From: Mycteria americana
Lineage: Eukaryota; Chordata; Aves; Ciconiiformes; Ciconiidae
NCBI RefSeq assembly: GCF_035582795.1
Contig: NC_134367.1
Coordinates: 121,980,562 to 122,044,561 of the forward strand
DNA: 64,000 bases
Reading direction: 5' to 3'
Below are positions 11,321 through 24,214 of the stretch, piece after piece; within the stretch, counting starts at the first letter, position 1; the number at the start of each line of letters is the position of its first letter. The position numbers and the translations under genes were made by a program. The notes beneath the pieces are model-generated. The model saw only the letters and a program-made list of their open reading frames with translations, was not told the origin of the DNA and searched no databases.

Positions 11321-13058
11321 TTATGACAGCACCCACAGAAAGGTAAAAAAAGCTCAGTGGTAAAATGATTCCAAGGATAAATTAAGCAGCTTAGGCTTTT
11401 ACTTAAGGTTGCTGGTGAATTCAGTACACTTTACTTCATCTGTTATATCCTGGGGATCTTTTTAATCATAATCTTCAGTGCCACAAGAGATAAAGAAGAC
11501 AGAGCTCAAGCTAATATGCTGAGCTTCTGTGGCTCTACGCCAGCTGAGGATCTGGCCTGTTTGTTGTTTTTATGATGGCAGCTCAGACCCCGGACCACAA
11601 CTGTGCAACAGGAGGTTGGACTCTGAGGTTGCCATCTCCTGAGCACCTGATGTCCTGCTTGCAGCACCTCTTTCCTTCTAGTAAATGAACCTTTATTGAT
11701 GCAGACCTTGGTTGACTGCCACATAGACATTAGGGCAGAGTACTGCTAGAAAGCACGCTTGAAAAGGGCCCAGAAACATCAGGAAGTCAGAACACATGGG
11801 TTTGCTTAAGTGGGGATCATAGTACACTCCACAGATACTGCCAAGGGCTATCTTCTACCTCTGACTCATACATTTTGCAACCCAGCGGAGATAGCAGGGT
11901 AGTGCACCATGGAATTTGGTCGCTCTGCTCTTTGCCTAGGTATCTATTTGCTTAAGAGTGCGATTCCTCATACCAGTTATCATCTAAATGCTCTGGCATG
12001 TATTCATCCAGCTGGGCTGGCATCTCCCTGCTTGGCACAAGATGTTATTTAACACTGACATCGATTGAATACTGAAGGTTGTTTTATTGCGTTTTGTGGG
12101 TGGTTTTGATGCCAGGGTTCTGGAAGGGAGTTTCACCCTGTTAAGCTGAAAAGCTTGTATTTCTTATACATGTGTATGGCATCCAGAAGTGGCAAAAGGA
12201 TACATTTCTAATGAAAAACAGCAATTCAAATCAGTGGCTGTAGTTTCATCTTTCCTTCTACTGTCTCACCCCTTTTCTTCAATACCAGCTTTTGTGCCAT
12301 TATTCTCTCTTCTGACTTCTTCCTTGTTCAAAAACTTGCTTCTCAATTTTTCTTTGTTCGCGATCCTCCCTTTTGCTCATCCTTTTTACACACCTGCCTT
12401 GCACAGCATCATCCATACTTCGTGTGTTGCGCACTTACAGGGGCCTGCAACATGTGATTCAGCAACAGAATGCTCTTGTTTCATGGCCCGACATTGATGA
12501 TACCATTTTACACTTTCCATGATCTACATTTTTAATTTCTTTCTCACTGTTCTTTGTGCTTTTTTGTCTTTCTTGCCCCTTGGCGTTTTGTTCTCTCCCT
12601 ACTCATCCCTTGTAAGCTCCATCTAACTTGGTTTGGGACATTCATTAGCAGGCTTGTGAAACTGCTTGCACGTGCATGTACAATTTAGCTGTGTGTCAGG
12701 AGAGAGAGCCTCAGACCTCTAACAATGACATTTGAGTCTGCAATTGCATATTAGACTGTCTTCTGGAATTATCTGTTTTCATGGTGGCTACAAATGCAGA
12801 GAGAAAGGAGGAGCCACCTCCCACACTACCCAGGAACAAATGCATATCTTCATGAGGAAAGGACAAGCAGCTTTTGCCAAGCCCCACGGGCACTTTCCTG
12901 TCCCCACACAGGATTAATCTGGAGTCCTGCCAAGGCAATGGTGGGACTCACAGTTTGAGAAATACTGTTACAGCTCAAAGATGCAACACTAACTAGACCC
13001 CCAACCCACAGCACATACTGATCTTTTCAGTGCTTGGGCCTCCACAGCCTTCTAAGCA

Positions 13059-13101
13059 CAAAAGTCTTTCTTACAACTCTCAAAAGTCTTTCTTACAACT
13101 C
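13059..13101 (+). repeat. 22-bp tandem duplication
   Basis: CAAAAGTCTTTCTTACAACT followed by CT occurs at 13059-13080 and again, identical over 21 bases, at 13081-13101. The near-identity suggests a recent slippage duplication. Confidence 0.9.
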
Positions 13102-14659
13102 CATGTTTTTCTTGTCCGTACTTTCTTTTTGGTTTCCTGCTATATTTCATGCCTAAAAATGGAAACAGGCAAAGAATCAGTCAACAAGGCCACTTAGTCT
13201 ACCCAAAGTTCTAAATGAAACCTCTATTTGATGCTGTATATTTCTGTAAACAGGTGCATTTCAACTCAAGAGTTTTACTTTGTTAAGTATTATGGGATTT
13301 GGGGAGATTTGAAAACAAGCTTACATAATTGGTTTATCCTATCAGTAATGATGATAACTGCATACCTTCCTTGGCTGGCAGACTAAACTTTGAGTAGTCA
13401 TACACTAAATTAAACTAACAATCAACAGAAAAACAGATGGGATTCATCTTTTATTGTTGTTATTCAGCATGAATCCTTAAATGTAACAAAAGCTCAGGGT
13501 TTGGATCTGTGCAGAGAGTCAAATGCCTTCATCTTCATCCTAACACAGGACAGACAGAACTAACTGAGGCTAGCTTACAGACCTGTTATTGATAACCTTT
13601 ATTTAAAATCCTTCAGATTTCAGTTCAGGATTAGGTATCATCCCTATTATTTCAGACAGAAGCTCATAATTTGTATCATTTGTATCATACGAGGGTACAC
13701 CACTACAGTCCTGTGAGGAGGATGGTACAGATCAGTTTAATAAAGCCTCCGAAGAAGCAGAGAACTGTCTTTCAACAGTGAAATACTGTGATTTTTGGCA
13801 GCAGATTTTGAAAAAATAAAATTAATAAAGGCTTCATTCTGCTTAAAACGTTAATCAGTGAATTCAAGTGGTAAAACTCTGCCCAGTAGTAAAGCATTCA
13901 GTGGGTTCGTTAGTCCACTAATGTTAAGGAACCTAGCTTCTGCTTTGTTGAAATAGGTATACCTATAGGCTTCAACAAATAGGCAATACATCCTATTTTA
14001 CACAACTTATCACTTGCAAATTTTGAAGACCCATCTGTGAGTGAAAATGAGTACAGACATGAACCCTTTATCTGGATTGTACAAAGGCAAAATTAGGAAA
14101 TTACACTCAGGATTCAGCTAAGTGTGGAAAATTTTCCATGCAATTCAAAGTTCTAATGATTGGTTTAATTTGTTTTCCTTCTCTCACTTTCTTGCTCTCT
14201 TCTTCCTCCCTCCCTGTCTCTTTTCTTTTTGCTTTTTAAAATTTTTTTTTTTTAAGATTGCACTGTGTCTGCACTGACCTGGTACACCTATCCATACTAT
14301 TTAGACACACAACCTAAATAAAGCAAGAAACTCTTAAATTCCATAGGGGTGTTTCATTTTCAAGCTAAGAGGCAGCAACATTTAATTACTAGTAGGCTAA
14401 TCCTGCAATCATTATTCACTGGAACCACTCAACACAATGGAAGGGTGCTAAGTTGATTCTAAATGACATTGTGTAATGACTGACAAACTTTAAAAACAAA
14501 TAAACATGAAAGCAAAGGTATTACGATGCAGGACACTACTGAAATGTGGTAGAAAAGCATGATTCAAGACTAAAATATCCACAATGAAAATTCATTTTTC
14601 TTTTTTGTTTTTGTTCGTAAGGCACACCATGTTAAATTCCAAATTCTGTATTTAGATGC

Positions 14660-14682
14660 TTAATTTAATTTAATTTAATTTA
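14660..14682 (+). repeat. (TTAAT)n pentanucleotide tract
   Basis: Four to five tandem TTAAT/TAATT units make a short AT-rich microsatellite. Confidence 0.9.
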
Positions 14683-17600
14683 GATCTAGACTGACTTCCA
14701 GGTATACCAAAACGTTTCTCCCAGATCTCAAATGACTGCTTACCGCTGTGGGTGAGGGCCTATCTGGCCTATTATTTGGCCTATGGATTTTCTTGTAAGA
14801 TGTATTCTTCCATGGCTGGGAGGGTTGTTGCACTAATTCATCAATGCAATCCTTTTCCTGAGACCAACCACAGTATGGAAATGGCACTGATGAAGCAGCT
14901 CCGGTTTCTCCCTAAAAGCAAACAAAAGGAGAGAGAACAGATACATAATTTCAGGAGCTATAAATTCACCACTAAGAAATTAAAAAAACTATTTACATTC
15001 TACTGGCTATTGTGGTGAAAAATAATTAAAAAGAATGTTATTCAAGACAGGGTACTGAAATTATTTGCTCCTTTTACCTTAAAAAAAAAGCTACTTGAGG
15101 ATCAAGTAATTATAGTTAAATGCAATCACTCCATACACACTGCATGCATTGCCTATATTCATTAACTAATGAGATTCTTTTTTGTACCATGCAAAAAAAG
15201 GTCACATTTTGAGTATATGAGATTAACTGTTCAAATTCAGGTGTTATCTAACACAATATTGCCCCCTGTAATATTCATTCCATAGCTGGGGTTTTACGTC
15301 CAAATACAAAATCTGCTAAAATACATGGTTCAAAAGACATAGTAATATCATATCTAAATCAAGAGGATCAAAAAGTGGGGTGGGGCAGAAAGCCACAGAG
15401 GCTTATTATGTGAGATAGCACTTGAAGAAAAAAAATAATCAGGACAACTACATTTGCTTTCCTATTTGGTATCCACAAGAGATCCCCATGGAAAAGATAC
15501 AGCACACATGGGAACAAGGATGACAGCTTCCACTGTGATGATTTTTCGTTGCTTTTTGTTCTAATACTATAGTTCAGAACGGGCAATGGGCTACTGCGCT
15601 TTCCATCGACAAATAATTAACAATCTCAGAGAGCCCAGCCTCCCTCATTAATTCAAAACAGTCCACCTGATCTTTTCTAGAGTACGCTCATGTACTAATT
15701 TAACACTTGGCAAATGGAATGACCACCCCACTCCGAGCAGCTATTTTGGGAGGCACCCAGTTCTATAAAACTATGATGCCATACTCTCCCCCAAAACCTA
15801 CTTTGAGTAGTCATTCAAAATTGTGCAAAATAATCATCCACCCTATTTTAGTGGTTACATTTTATGCTCCACATCATAAACCTGAAATATTACTGAGGAG
15901 GATGCAGCCTATCTAAAAGTAAGAGGACAAGGGGAAACTGTGCAGTGGCAACATGTAATGTTGCGATGTACGTTGCAACCACAGGAGCAGAGAAAGCCAA
16001 CGACCTCTGTAACCACTTTCTATTCATAGATACGACAAAATCTGTTACAGATCTTTCATATAAAAGCTGAAGCGATGGATCTTCATTTTCTTTTGGTGGG
16101 CAGTCACTGTACATGATAAAAAGAGCTACATAAAATGAACTGTGGATACAGTATTTAGTCCAACTGTAGCTTTTTCAGTCCCGATAAACCCATTAAACTG
16201 AGCCAGAAATGACTCAATTATTCTCAATAACATTGCTCCAAAGCAATTAACTGCAGAGAACCAAGATACTGGTTTACAATAGCATGACAGAAGAGAGTGT
16301 TCCAAGAAAGTTCCAACTATACCTTTATGTTCATTGCAATTATGCCAAGTTCAAACACATTTCTCCTCCTACTTGCTGGACTATGTCCTGAAGGACAGTC
16401 TGGCATGCATCCAATGAGATACAGGCCCTGAAAGAAATATAATGGGACACATGTAGTTTGTCTAATAAGAAAGGTCTATTAAATGTTTAAGGCAAGGTTG
16501 ATCTTAATATCCACCACTTGCTTAATAACTGAGATTGATAAAAGGGGATGACAGGATAAAAATGCTGCACTTTGCCCTTCATTGTATCTAGACATGTATG
16601 AAAGCCACCCAGTACTTTAGACTCCTTCCCGCAGTCGAGCCAAAAGCTCAGTGTTCAAGGCAGAGCTGAACTGTAGGGAACGATCCTCCATTTTTCTAAC
16701 AAGATTCCCGTTGGCCTTTCCATCCATTTCAGTTAGGCTCCCCACATATACAGCCCATTTGGCAACAGTGTTCTTAACAATCCATTTACATTTTTAATTA
16801 GTTTATTGTAAAGCTTAATTATGGTAGTTACCTTTTTTTAAAAACAAAGCTATTGATATAAAAAGGGAGACTGAACCAATATCACGACCAGTAAGTTTCA
16901 TGTTCACTGGAAGAGTAATAATGGCTGACGCAAGCCACTTGTGTCTACCGACATAATCACAACCAGCTCAGATAAAGACGTTCCCTTTCATTATAGAAGC
17001 ACTTGTATGGACACTGTAATGCTTACAGAAATATTAGTTTAGCAGCATTTTGCCATCTAAAGCAAGCAAAAATAGTTGTATATAAAAACTAGGAACAATA
17101 ATGCCTTGGTTTCACTTTTGTTTCATAGTTATAACACTGCAACTGTGAAGCTGTGATCTGAAAAGGCTCCATCTTGCTTCTGTATAGAAGTCTCTGTAGA
17201 CAAGCTTGCAAAATAGGTATCCCAGGAATATATTCTGATTAAGAAGGGAAGAAAAATTATATATAGATGGGCTATTCATTTAACCAGATCAGCACAAATA
17301 TGCCACCTGAGACAAATCTACTCATTTTAACCAGCAATTTAAATACCAGAGATTTTAAAAGTGTGGCTGTTCAACTCCGAAAAAATCTTTACATTATGTC
17401 ATAGGAAAAGTGACCAAACAAAAAGGAGACATTTGAAGTTGGACTTTTGAACAGGTGTAAATGAGATGTATGAAGGGGAGTAAGGACAGGTAGGGAACCT
17501 CCAAATTTTGTAGGGTGTTCAGGATCTTTAGGAAGCAGTCTGCTTCCCTGGTAAGCTAAGTCCTGAAAAAAGTTGGTCTGAAAGGTCTGTGTTCCTTCCA

Positions 17601-20600
17601 CAGGCTAGAAAAGTAGAGAGCAAGTTTTACTCTTTTCAAAAGGTATTGAAGCAACTGCTTTAGTGTGTGCAGAAAGTGACTTACAGTTTCCTGCAATCAC
17701 ATGCCACCCCTCCAACACTACCGAAGGAGATCATATGCTGAATAAACCTTAACTCGTCTAGTTCAAGTTTGAGATAAATGGCCTTCTGCATGTAAAAAGC
17801 CACTCCTGTAGCAGTCTATAGCAACAGCTGGGGGAGAAAGGAGGGAAAAAGGGAACATTCAGTGGTTTGATTTGATCTAATGCATGTATAAAAACACTGT
17901 TGTTTTCTAAAGAATGCTGTTCTACAACAAGATAGCAATGGATTCCAAATTACTGGATGTAAAGAGAAAATTTTGATATATATGATACTGGCAATTTATG
18001 CTGCTTGCATGAAATAATTAAAAAATGCATCCTTTTTTATACAGATATTATATTCTGGCAGAACAAAGTACATCAGCTGGGAAACTATCTCACAGTGTGT
18101 GATGTCTAGTATCTCTGCCAATATTAGCTTTATGGACCAAGTAATAATATTATGTTAATAACTGCTGATTGCTATTTGTGTACCAGACTGTTCCAATACC
18201 ATGGTGATGAGCATGCTGTTGGTGTCTGGAACAGATGGACAGAACACAAGAGATATTTGCCTTGATTTTAAGACAAATAGGATTACCTGTTTCATTAATA
18301 ACGCTACATGAAAGCACAGACAAAAACACATGATTCTATCTCCATCTCCAGTAACTGACAGGAAGAAAAAGACACATTTATAAAGACACACATTGGATGC
18401 AACAAACAATTTACCCTAACTTTCAGGGAGAGCAAATCTTTGAATCACTTGTAAAGCCAATACAACTGCTTTATGCTGTTAAGAGTGGAAACAAAATTCA
18501 CCACCTCGCTGTCAGCAACATAGCTCCTTTGCAGTTCTCTGCAAAGGCAATACTTCAGGCTGAAGTTGAGGCAATGGCCTGCATCCTGCCCAACACCACT
18601 GATTCCTTACCTGCTTATTTAAACACCCCTTACAAAGAAGTCGCAACACCTTTCCATCATTTCTGGAGAAGAGAACAGGAAGAGCAATGAACGCCACTTC
18701 ACCTCCTCTTTTTGATATGACAAAGAAATAGGGAGAAAAGTACACTTCAATTCCACTATGTTGTTTCTTAAGCCCTACCACCAGATAGCCACTTTATTCT
18801 GCACTCTCTTATTCTTTCACAGAAATGAGGAAGAAAGACCAAGAGACAAAAGAAGAGGGAAATGTTTTCACTGTAGGTTGTGCAGTTCTGTTTAGAATTA
18901 AGCCCGTGATATTGGGAAAAAATTAGCTCGGGGCAATCTCATACACAATACAAGATATGATGCCGTATACTATTGCCAAACTGTTTTGGAATGACTGAAA
19001 AAGCAGTTATGTGGGGAAGAGAGCTCCAACACAGAGCACTGGGACCATAACAATAACAACTCCTTTCCTATCTCAGTGAAAAGCCAAAAGAGGAAACTGG
19101 AATCTACTGCTTTCATATAAGATCTGCCAATTTCCCACTGGTATCAGAAGCCAGTCGTGTTTGGAAAGGAAATGACTTATTGCTGCATGGCAAAGCTAGC
19201 AGGTGCAGATGGCATGTGAACAACTTTCCCAATGATCTGCCAAGGTCACAAAACAGAAAGCACAAATGGTTTTAAGGACAATCATTCGGTTCCTGCCAAG
19301 TCATCCACAGATTCTGAAAGCACTTTATTCAATTTGGCATCCAAAAAGGTTTGAAAAGGCCACCACTGTAGGTGAGGTGTCAGATCACTGCAGTGATATA
19401 TTCCCCTCTCCCAACACACACGACCAAAATTCTATAAATTACATATGTCAACGAACACTAGCATACACTGAAGCACCGCAGTCATTCAAATGAACACAGT
19501 GGCAATGCCTTGTCTTTAAATTTAATCATCTGTTAATGCAGCCAGAAATTTTGTTCAAAAGTGTCTGCTTCTCCTGCAGCACTGTCTGGCCTGCAGACAA
19601 CTTCACAATGTCAGACTGCAGCAGAGCTGTGTGAAAGGAGCTGCTAAGCACCGATGCCAATGCTACAAAAGCAAGCACAGACCGTCTCACTGTGTGGCCG
19701 TGTAAAGTGTGTCTCACGATGAAAGAAGCAACAATCATGCAAAGTGCTGAAAGTCTTAGGAAATGAGATTTAGCGTGCAGCCTCTGCTGAACATGTCAAG
19801 CAAGGTCAGCATTGGGGAAGGCTGTTAAACATGGTGTGTTGGCGGTAAGCATCAAATCCTGAGAACTAAAATGAGAAAACTTTCTGCCATGCTTTCACTT
19901 TCCATTCCCTTTTTACTGGCAAGTAACACCCATCTACATCTGTCCAAGGAATCATGTCATACCACTACAAACATAAAGAGATTTTGAGTAGGTCCCCCTT
20001 CACATCTGAAATACACAGCCTGAGAAAATAACAGGAAATAGCAGAGCAAAGACGGCTTCCAAGAACCACAGAGCCAAATCAGCACTTTGTTCTTAGTGCG
20101 TAAATTAAAAACTCTTCTCTGCTGCGCTGTGGAGCAGGGTGAAATATAGCAGAATGACTTACGTTTCTGCAGAACTTTGCATTTGCAAATACTGAGCGCA
20201 TTTTCCTTTGTTTCCAGTAACAAAAACAGGTTGGATAGGCTAGTTAGAGTGGAATTAATTTGAAAGCTAAGCAATGATAGCTGCACAATACAAGACAGCA
20301 TCCCTTCCTCCTTCTGAGGGACGAGTTCCTCTAGCCTGAAATGGGTGTAAAGATAGAGGGAACTAATCATTTTCTGAATTGCCTGTGTCTTTTTATTGAC
20401 TATTGACCATTTGCTGAGAGAAGCTGGCTGGAATTTAAGGTGTGATTCATTTTACTTTGTCAATTACTTCTCAGCTCTCTTCAATAAGAAAAGCAAAGCT
20501 GTGTACAATGCCACCGTGGGACTCCATCTTTATTGTCTCAATAATTCAGTCTATTCATTTTCATTGGGAAAAAAACAGACTTTCCATGCTTTGGCACTAA

Positions 20601-22000
20601 ATTTTTAGCCTGGGTTCTAGAAGTTAAACTACATGCTTTTTGTTAACTTTAATACTCCCATATCTAGCAGAGGTACTGCTAAATGACTACCACAAATTGG
20701 GCTGGACTTACGAGGTCATATTTCAGGGCATGAGACCAGAGAGTAAAAATCCCTATACGCAAGGCTTTGCCAGCTTCAAGAAGAAAAAAAATGGGGAGGA
20801 GGAAAGAAAAATAAATTAAATGAAAGACTGTCCTGTTCATGAGCAGTAGCTTTCAGATTTTCTTAGATATTCACCAATGAAATCAGTGAAATATTCTTGA
20901 GCAACAGTTAACTTTTAAGCTGACAGTATTCAAAATACTACCCAAGGAACCCTGAAAGTGGTACTGGGAAATGTGATCGGAGATGCTGTGACTTAAACAC
21001 TGAGCATGTTAAGAGGAAGACCGTGGCTGCTATGGGTACGGTCTGTGGTCTCAGGCACCAGAGTCACACTCCACATAGCCTTTGTAGTTAAATCTTGTTT
21101 TCCATGATACAGACACTTCCAAAACACAGCGCCAAAGGAAGACTATTCAGGCTAGGGTAAACACGTAGTGATACTTCTCATAAGTACTCTCCCAGTCTCC
21201 AGCTTCTATAACCATTTGTCCCTCCTGCAGCCATGATCACATACCCATGTCTGCTGCCAAGGTCACACAAAAAGATCTCTTCCACTCACAGAATCATGAG
21301 AACCATGTTGTTCACATACTGCAGCAAGTACAAAGAGCACTCCAAACTACTCATTTAGATTCACATAGTACACAAAGTGTTGATATAAACACAAAGAGCG
21401 CACTTAACCTTCACGATATCTAAAGGAGGCCTCAAATGGGAAGACAACTCTTGTTTACTGTACGTACCCAGCAAACTCATAGATGATACCCAAGGCTCAG
21501 TTCTAACCTGCTGGCAAACATTATGTTCAATGCAGGAAAATGGTCTAAGGAGCCTAAAAAACCACAGCTACTACCCTTCTTGGCCCTGGAGTTGATTCAG
21601 CTGTTGGCTAAGCTTAGGCAAGCACAGATCCAAACAGTCAAGATACCTGTGCTAGTTTACAACAACCCCAGCACGGCTCGAGCAGGAGTCATTTGAACAC
21701 ACCAGTCACACCACCTATATCAGTGTTGTGAAAGAGTCATTTGGCAGGTTTGACACCACCCTGAATTCCTTAAAGAGGGGAATCCTAATCTAACTACTTC
21801 AGTATTGTTCAATATTATAAACTGCAACTGTTGGAAGTAGAGCTTATACCCTGCAAGCTGACTGCTTATTAGAACTTTAAAAGTAAGGCTTGGAAGGCAG
21901 GAATTGAATACAGAAGTCTATTATCTCATAGACCAATATATGAAATTATATAAAAGCAGGGAATATAAATTAACTTCCTCAGATTTAAAAAGAACTTATC

Positions 22001-22632
22001 CTGTGGCCAAGAAGGCCAATGGCATCCTGGCTTATATCAAAAACAGTGTGGCCAGCAGGACCAGGGAAGTGATCGTCTCCCTGTACTCGGCACTGGTGAG
22101 GCCGCATCTCGAATACTGTGTTCAGTTTTGGGCCCCCCACTACAAGAGAGACATTGAGGTGCTGGAGCGTGTCCAGAGAAGGGCAATGAAGCTGGTGAAG
22201 GGTCTGGAGCAGAAGTCTTATGAGGAGCAGCTGAGGGAACTGGGGTTGTTTAGCCTGGAGAAAAGGAGGCTGAGGGGAGACCTTATTGCTCTCTACAACT
22301 ACCTGAAAGGAGGTTGTAGAGAGGTGGGGGTCGGTCTCTTCTCCCAGGTAACAAGTGATAGGAGGAGAGGAAATGGCCTCAAGTTGCGCCAGGGGAGGTT
22401 TAGACTGGATATTAGGAAATTTTACTTCACTGAAAGGGTTGTCCAGCATTGGAACAGGCTGCCCAGGGAAGTGGTTGAGTCGCCATCCCTGGAGGTATTG
22501 AAAAGACGTTTGGATGAGGTGCTTAGAGAAATGGTGTAGTGGTGGACTTGGTCGTGTTAGGTTTATGGTTGGACTCGATGATCTTAAAGGTCTTTTCCAA
22601 CCTATACGATTCTGTGATTCTGTGTGATTCTG
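22001..22632 (+). mobile_element. CR1 LINE, 5'-truncated 3' end
   Basis: From GTGGCCAAGAAGGCCAATGG to stop codon TAG at 22537-22539, the plus strand encodes the C-terminal end of the CR1 reverse transcriptase ORF. Diagnostic motifs are [59 protein letters not shown] and [17 protein letters not shown] short CR1 3' UTR follows (ggttggactcgatgatctta, ttttccaacc) and ends in ATTCTGTG repeats. The frame is still open. The ATG-bearing stretch before 22001 does not match CR1, so the apparent start is a chance one. As in most genomic CR1 copies, the 5' end is missing and the copy is dead. Confidence 0.96.
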
Positions 22633-24172
22633 GGTAAGAGCTGTGTTGCTAGACAACACATCCTGGGGTCTAGTCTACCTGTAGTTCTTGTAGAAGCATT
22701 ACAACTTTCTAGAAGCATAAGTTATAGTTTGTTTAACTGAAATATTATTCTGTAACAAGCCCTAGTGGCCGGTACATTCTTACTGAGAATTTCATTGAGG
22801 CAAAGAAGTCTTTTTATTGCACCTATCTACACAGATTCTCCCCAACAGATATTTTGTATTTGGTGGAAAAACTTTTGCACTTGGATAAGGACCTAGATAA
22901 AGCATTTTGGTTTGTGCAGTCAAGACTTTTTTTTTTACATACAATGACATAATCTACATGAAACTGACTTTTTTTTCTTACTAAGTCTGATACAAGATAT
23001 ACATTACACTGTATAGAATAAATTTTCAGCTGGTGCTAGCAAACATGAGGTAGCTTATTCAAACCCATGACTGGAGCTAAATGAAGTTTTCAGAGACAGT
23101 GGGGAAAAATATACAGCTGTTTATTCTGAGCAGTTCTTCTGATAGTTTCCTCTTTCATTTTCCATTTAAGCATTTTTTTCCCCAGGGCAAAAGCTTAGCC
23201 TGCCACTACCACGTATTTCAGCTACAGGTTCTCAAATAGTCAAAGGAGAGTTATTTTTCAAGTCAACCAAAGCATTAGCAAAACAATGGACTTCTGACCT
23301 ACTGGGATGAAGATTTGATAAAAACGTTGATAAGAACTACAGAAAATTGTTCTAGTTCACAAAATGTGCCTATTGAAATTGATCTAGATACATATTCAGG
23401 TAGATTGTTTTAGGCACCTGTTACTGGATTTTGTTTTCTCATTCATACCCATTGCAGCTCCCACCTAGAAAAAAAATAAATATGTATTACTTTGGAATGA
23501 CTAACATGTTAAGCAAAATTAATCAGATCAGTTAACACCTGCCTAACAAATAGCTAAAAAAATGTAATCTACATATAGATTTAGACCAACACCTGAAATT
23601 CTAACTATACATATTTTCACCTAATAAATAACCAAGTTCCAAATAAATGCCAACAAACCCACCACAAGAGTACAATGTTGTAAACCTGTACCCCAGCTCT
23701 CTATGAAACAGCTTCAAGGGCTGCAACATGAAAGCAGGTTTTAGTGCTGCTTCCATTTACTCTTTCTATGCCCCAATTTGAGATGACCTTGCCAGTGCTG
23801 GAAATCACCAAATCTGGAGGAAGTGCCTTCTCCAACCGTTCTGATTTCCCAAGGAAAAAAGGCCTTTGTCATCATATTTTATCTATGAGTGCCTATTCTG
23901 CTGTCTTCACTTCCTCTTTGAGTAACTTTTGAATCCAGTGTCTGCTTTTCAACTAAATTTGAAAGGGAATCACACGTTTCAATATACAAAGCTGTCACAG
24001 GCTTAGTGGAAGTAGGCAGCCAGCTAGGAAGAAGAGGAGATCCAAATGGTGCCTCCAGCCATGGAAAAGGATGTAGCAAAAGCCCCATTCTTATCGGACA
24101 CCAGATGATCCATCTAGGACAGACAGAAACACCATCCAAGCCAGGGGAAAAATTTCTATGAGACACAAATCC

Positions 24173-24214
24173 ATTGGAAACCAGGCTTCACTGATTGGAA
24201 ACCGGGCTTCACCG
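24173..24214 (+). repeat. 21-bp imperfect tandem duplication
   Basis: ATTGGAAACCAGGCTTCACT plus G is followed by a second copy with two substitutions (ATTGGAAACCGGGCTTCACC plus G). Confidence 0.9.

Larger units (their letters stand above)
11321..22000. other. Intergenic region without recognisable genes
   Basis: This is a long AT-rich gene desert between RAB1A and ACTR2. It holds only short ORFs with no family resemblance, a 22-bp tandem duplication (13059-13101) and an (AATTT)n tract (14660-14682). I see no RNA gene or conserved exon with plausible splice sites. Enhancers cannot be excluded. Confidence 0.5.

Noticed and set aside
19957-20370. 137-codon minus-strand ORF
   Set aside because: No family resemblance, no promoter or splice context, and surrounded by unique non-coding sequence.
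21284-21310. TCACAGAATCATGAGAACC as a CR1 terminus
   Set aside because: Only the first few bases fit the CR1 end and nothing further follows the consensus.
21904-22539. 211-codon ORF as a possible host gene
   Set aside because: Apart from the first 30-odd codons it is the CR1 reverse transcriptase C-terminus, ending with the CR1 3' UTR and octamer repeats.
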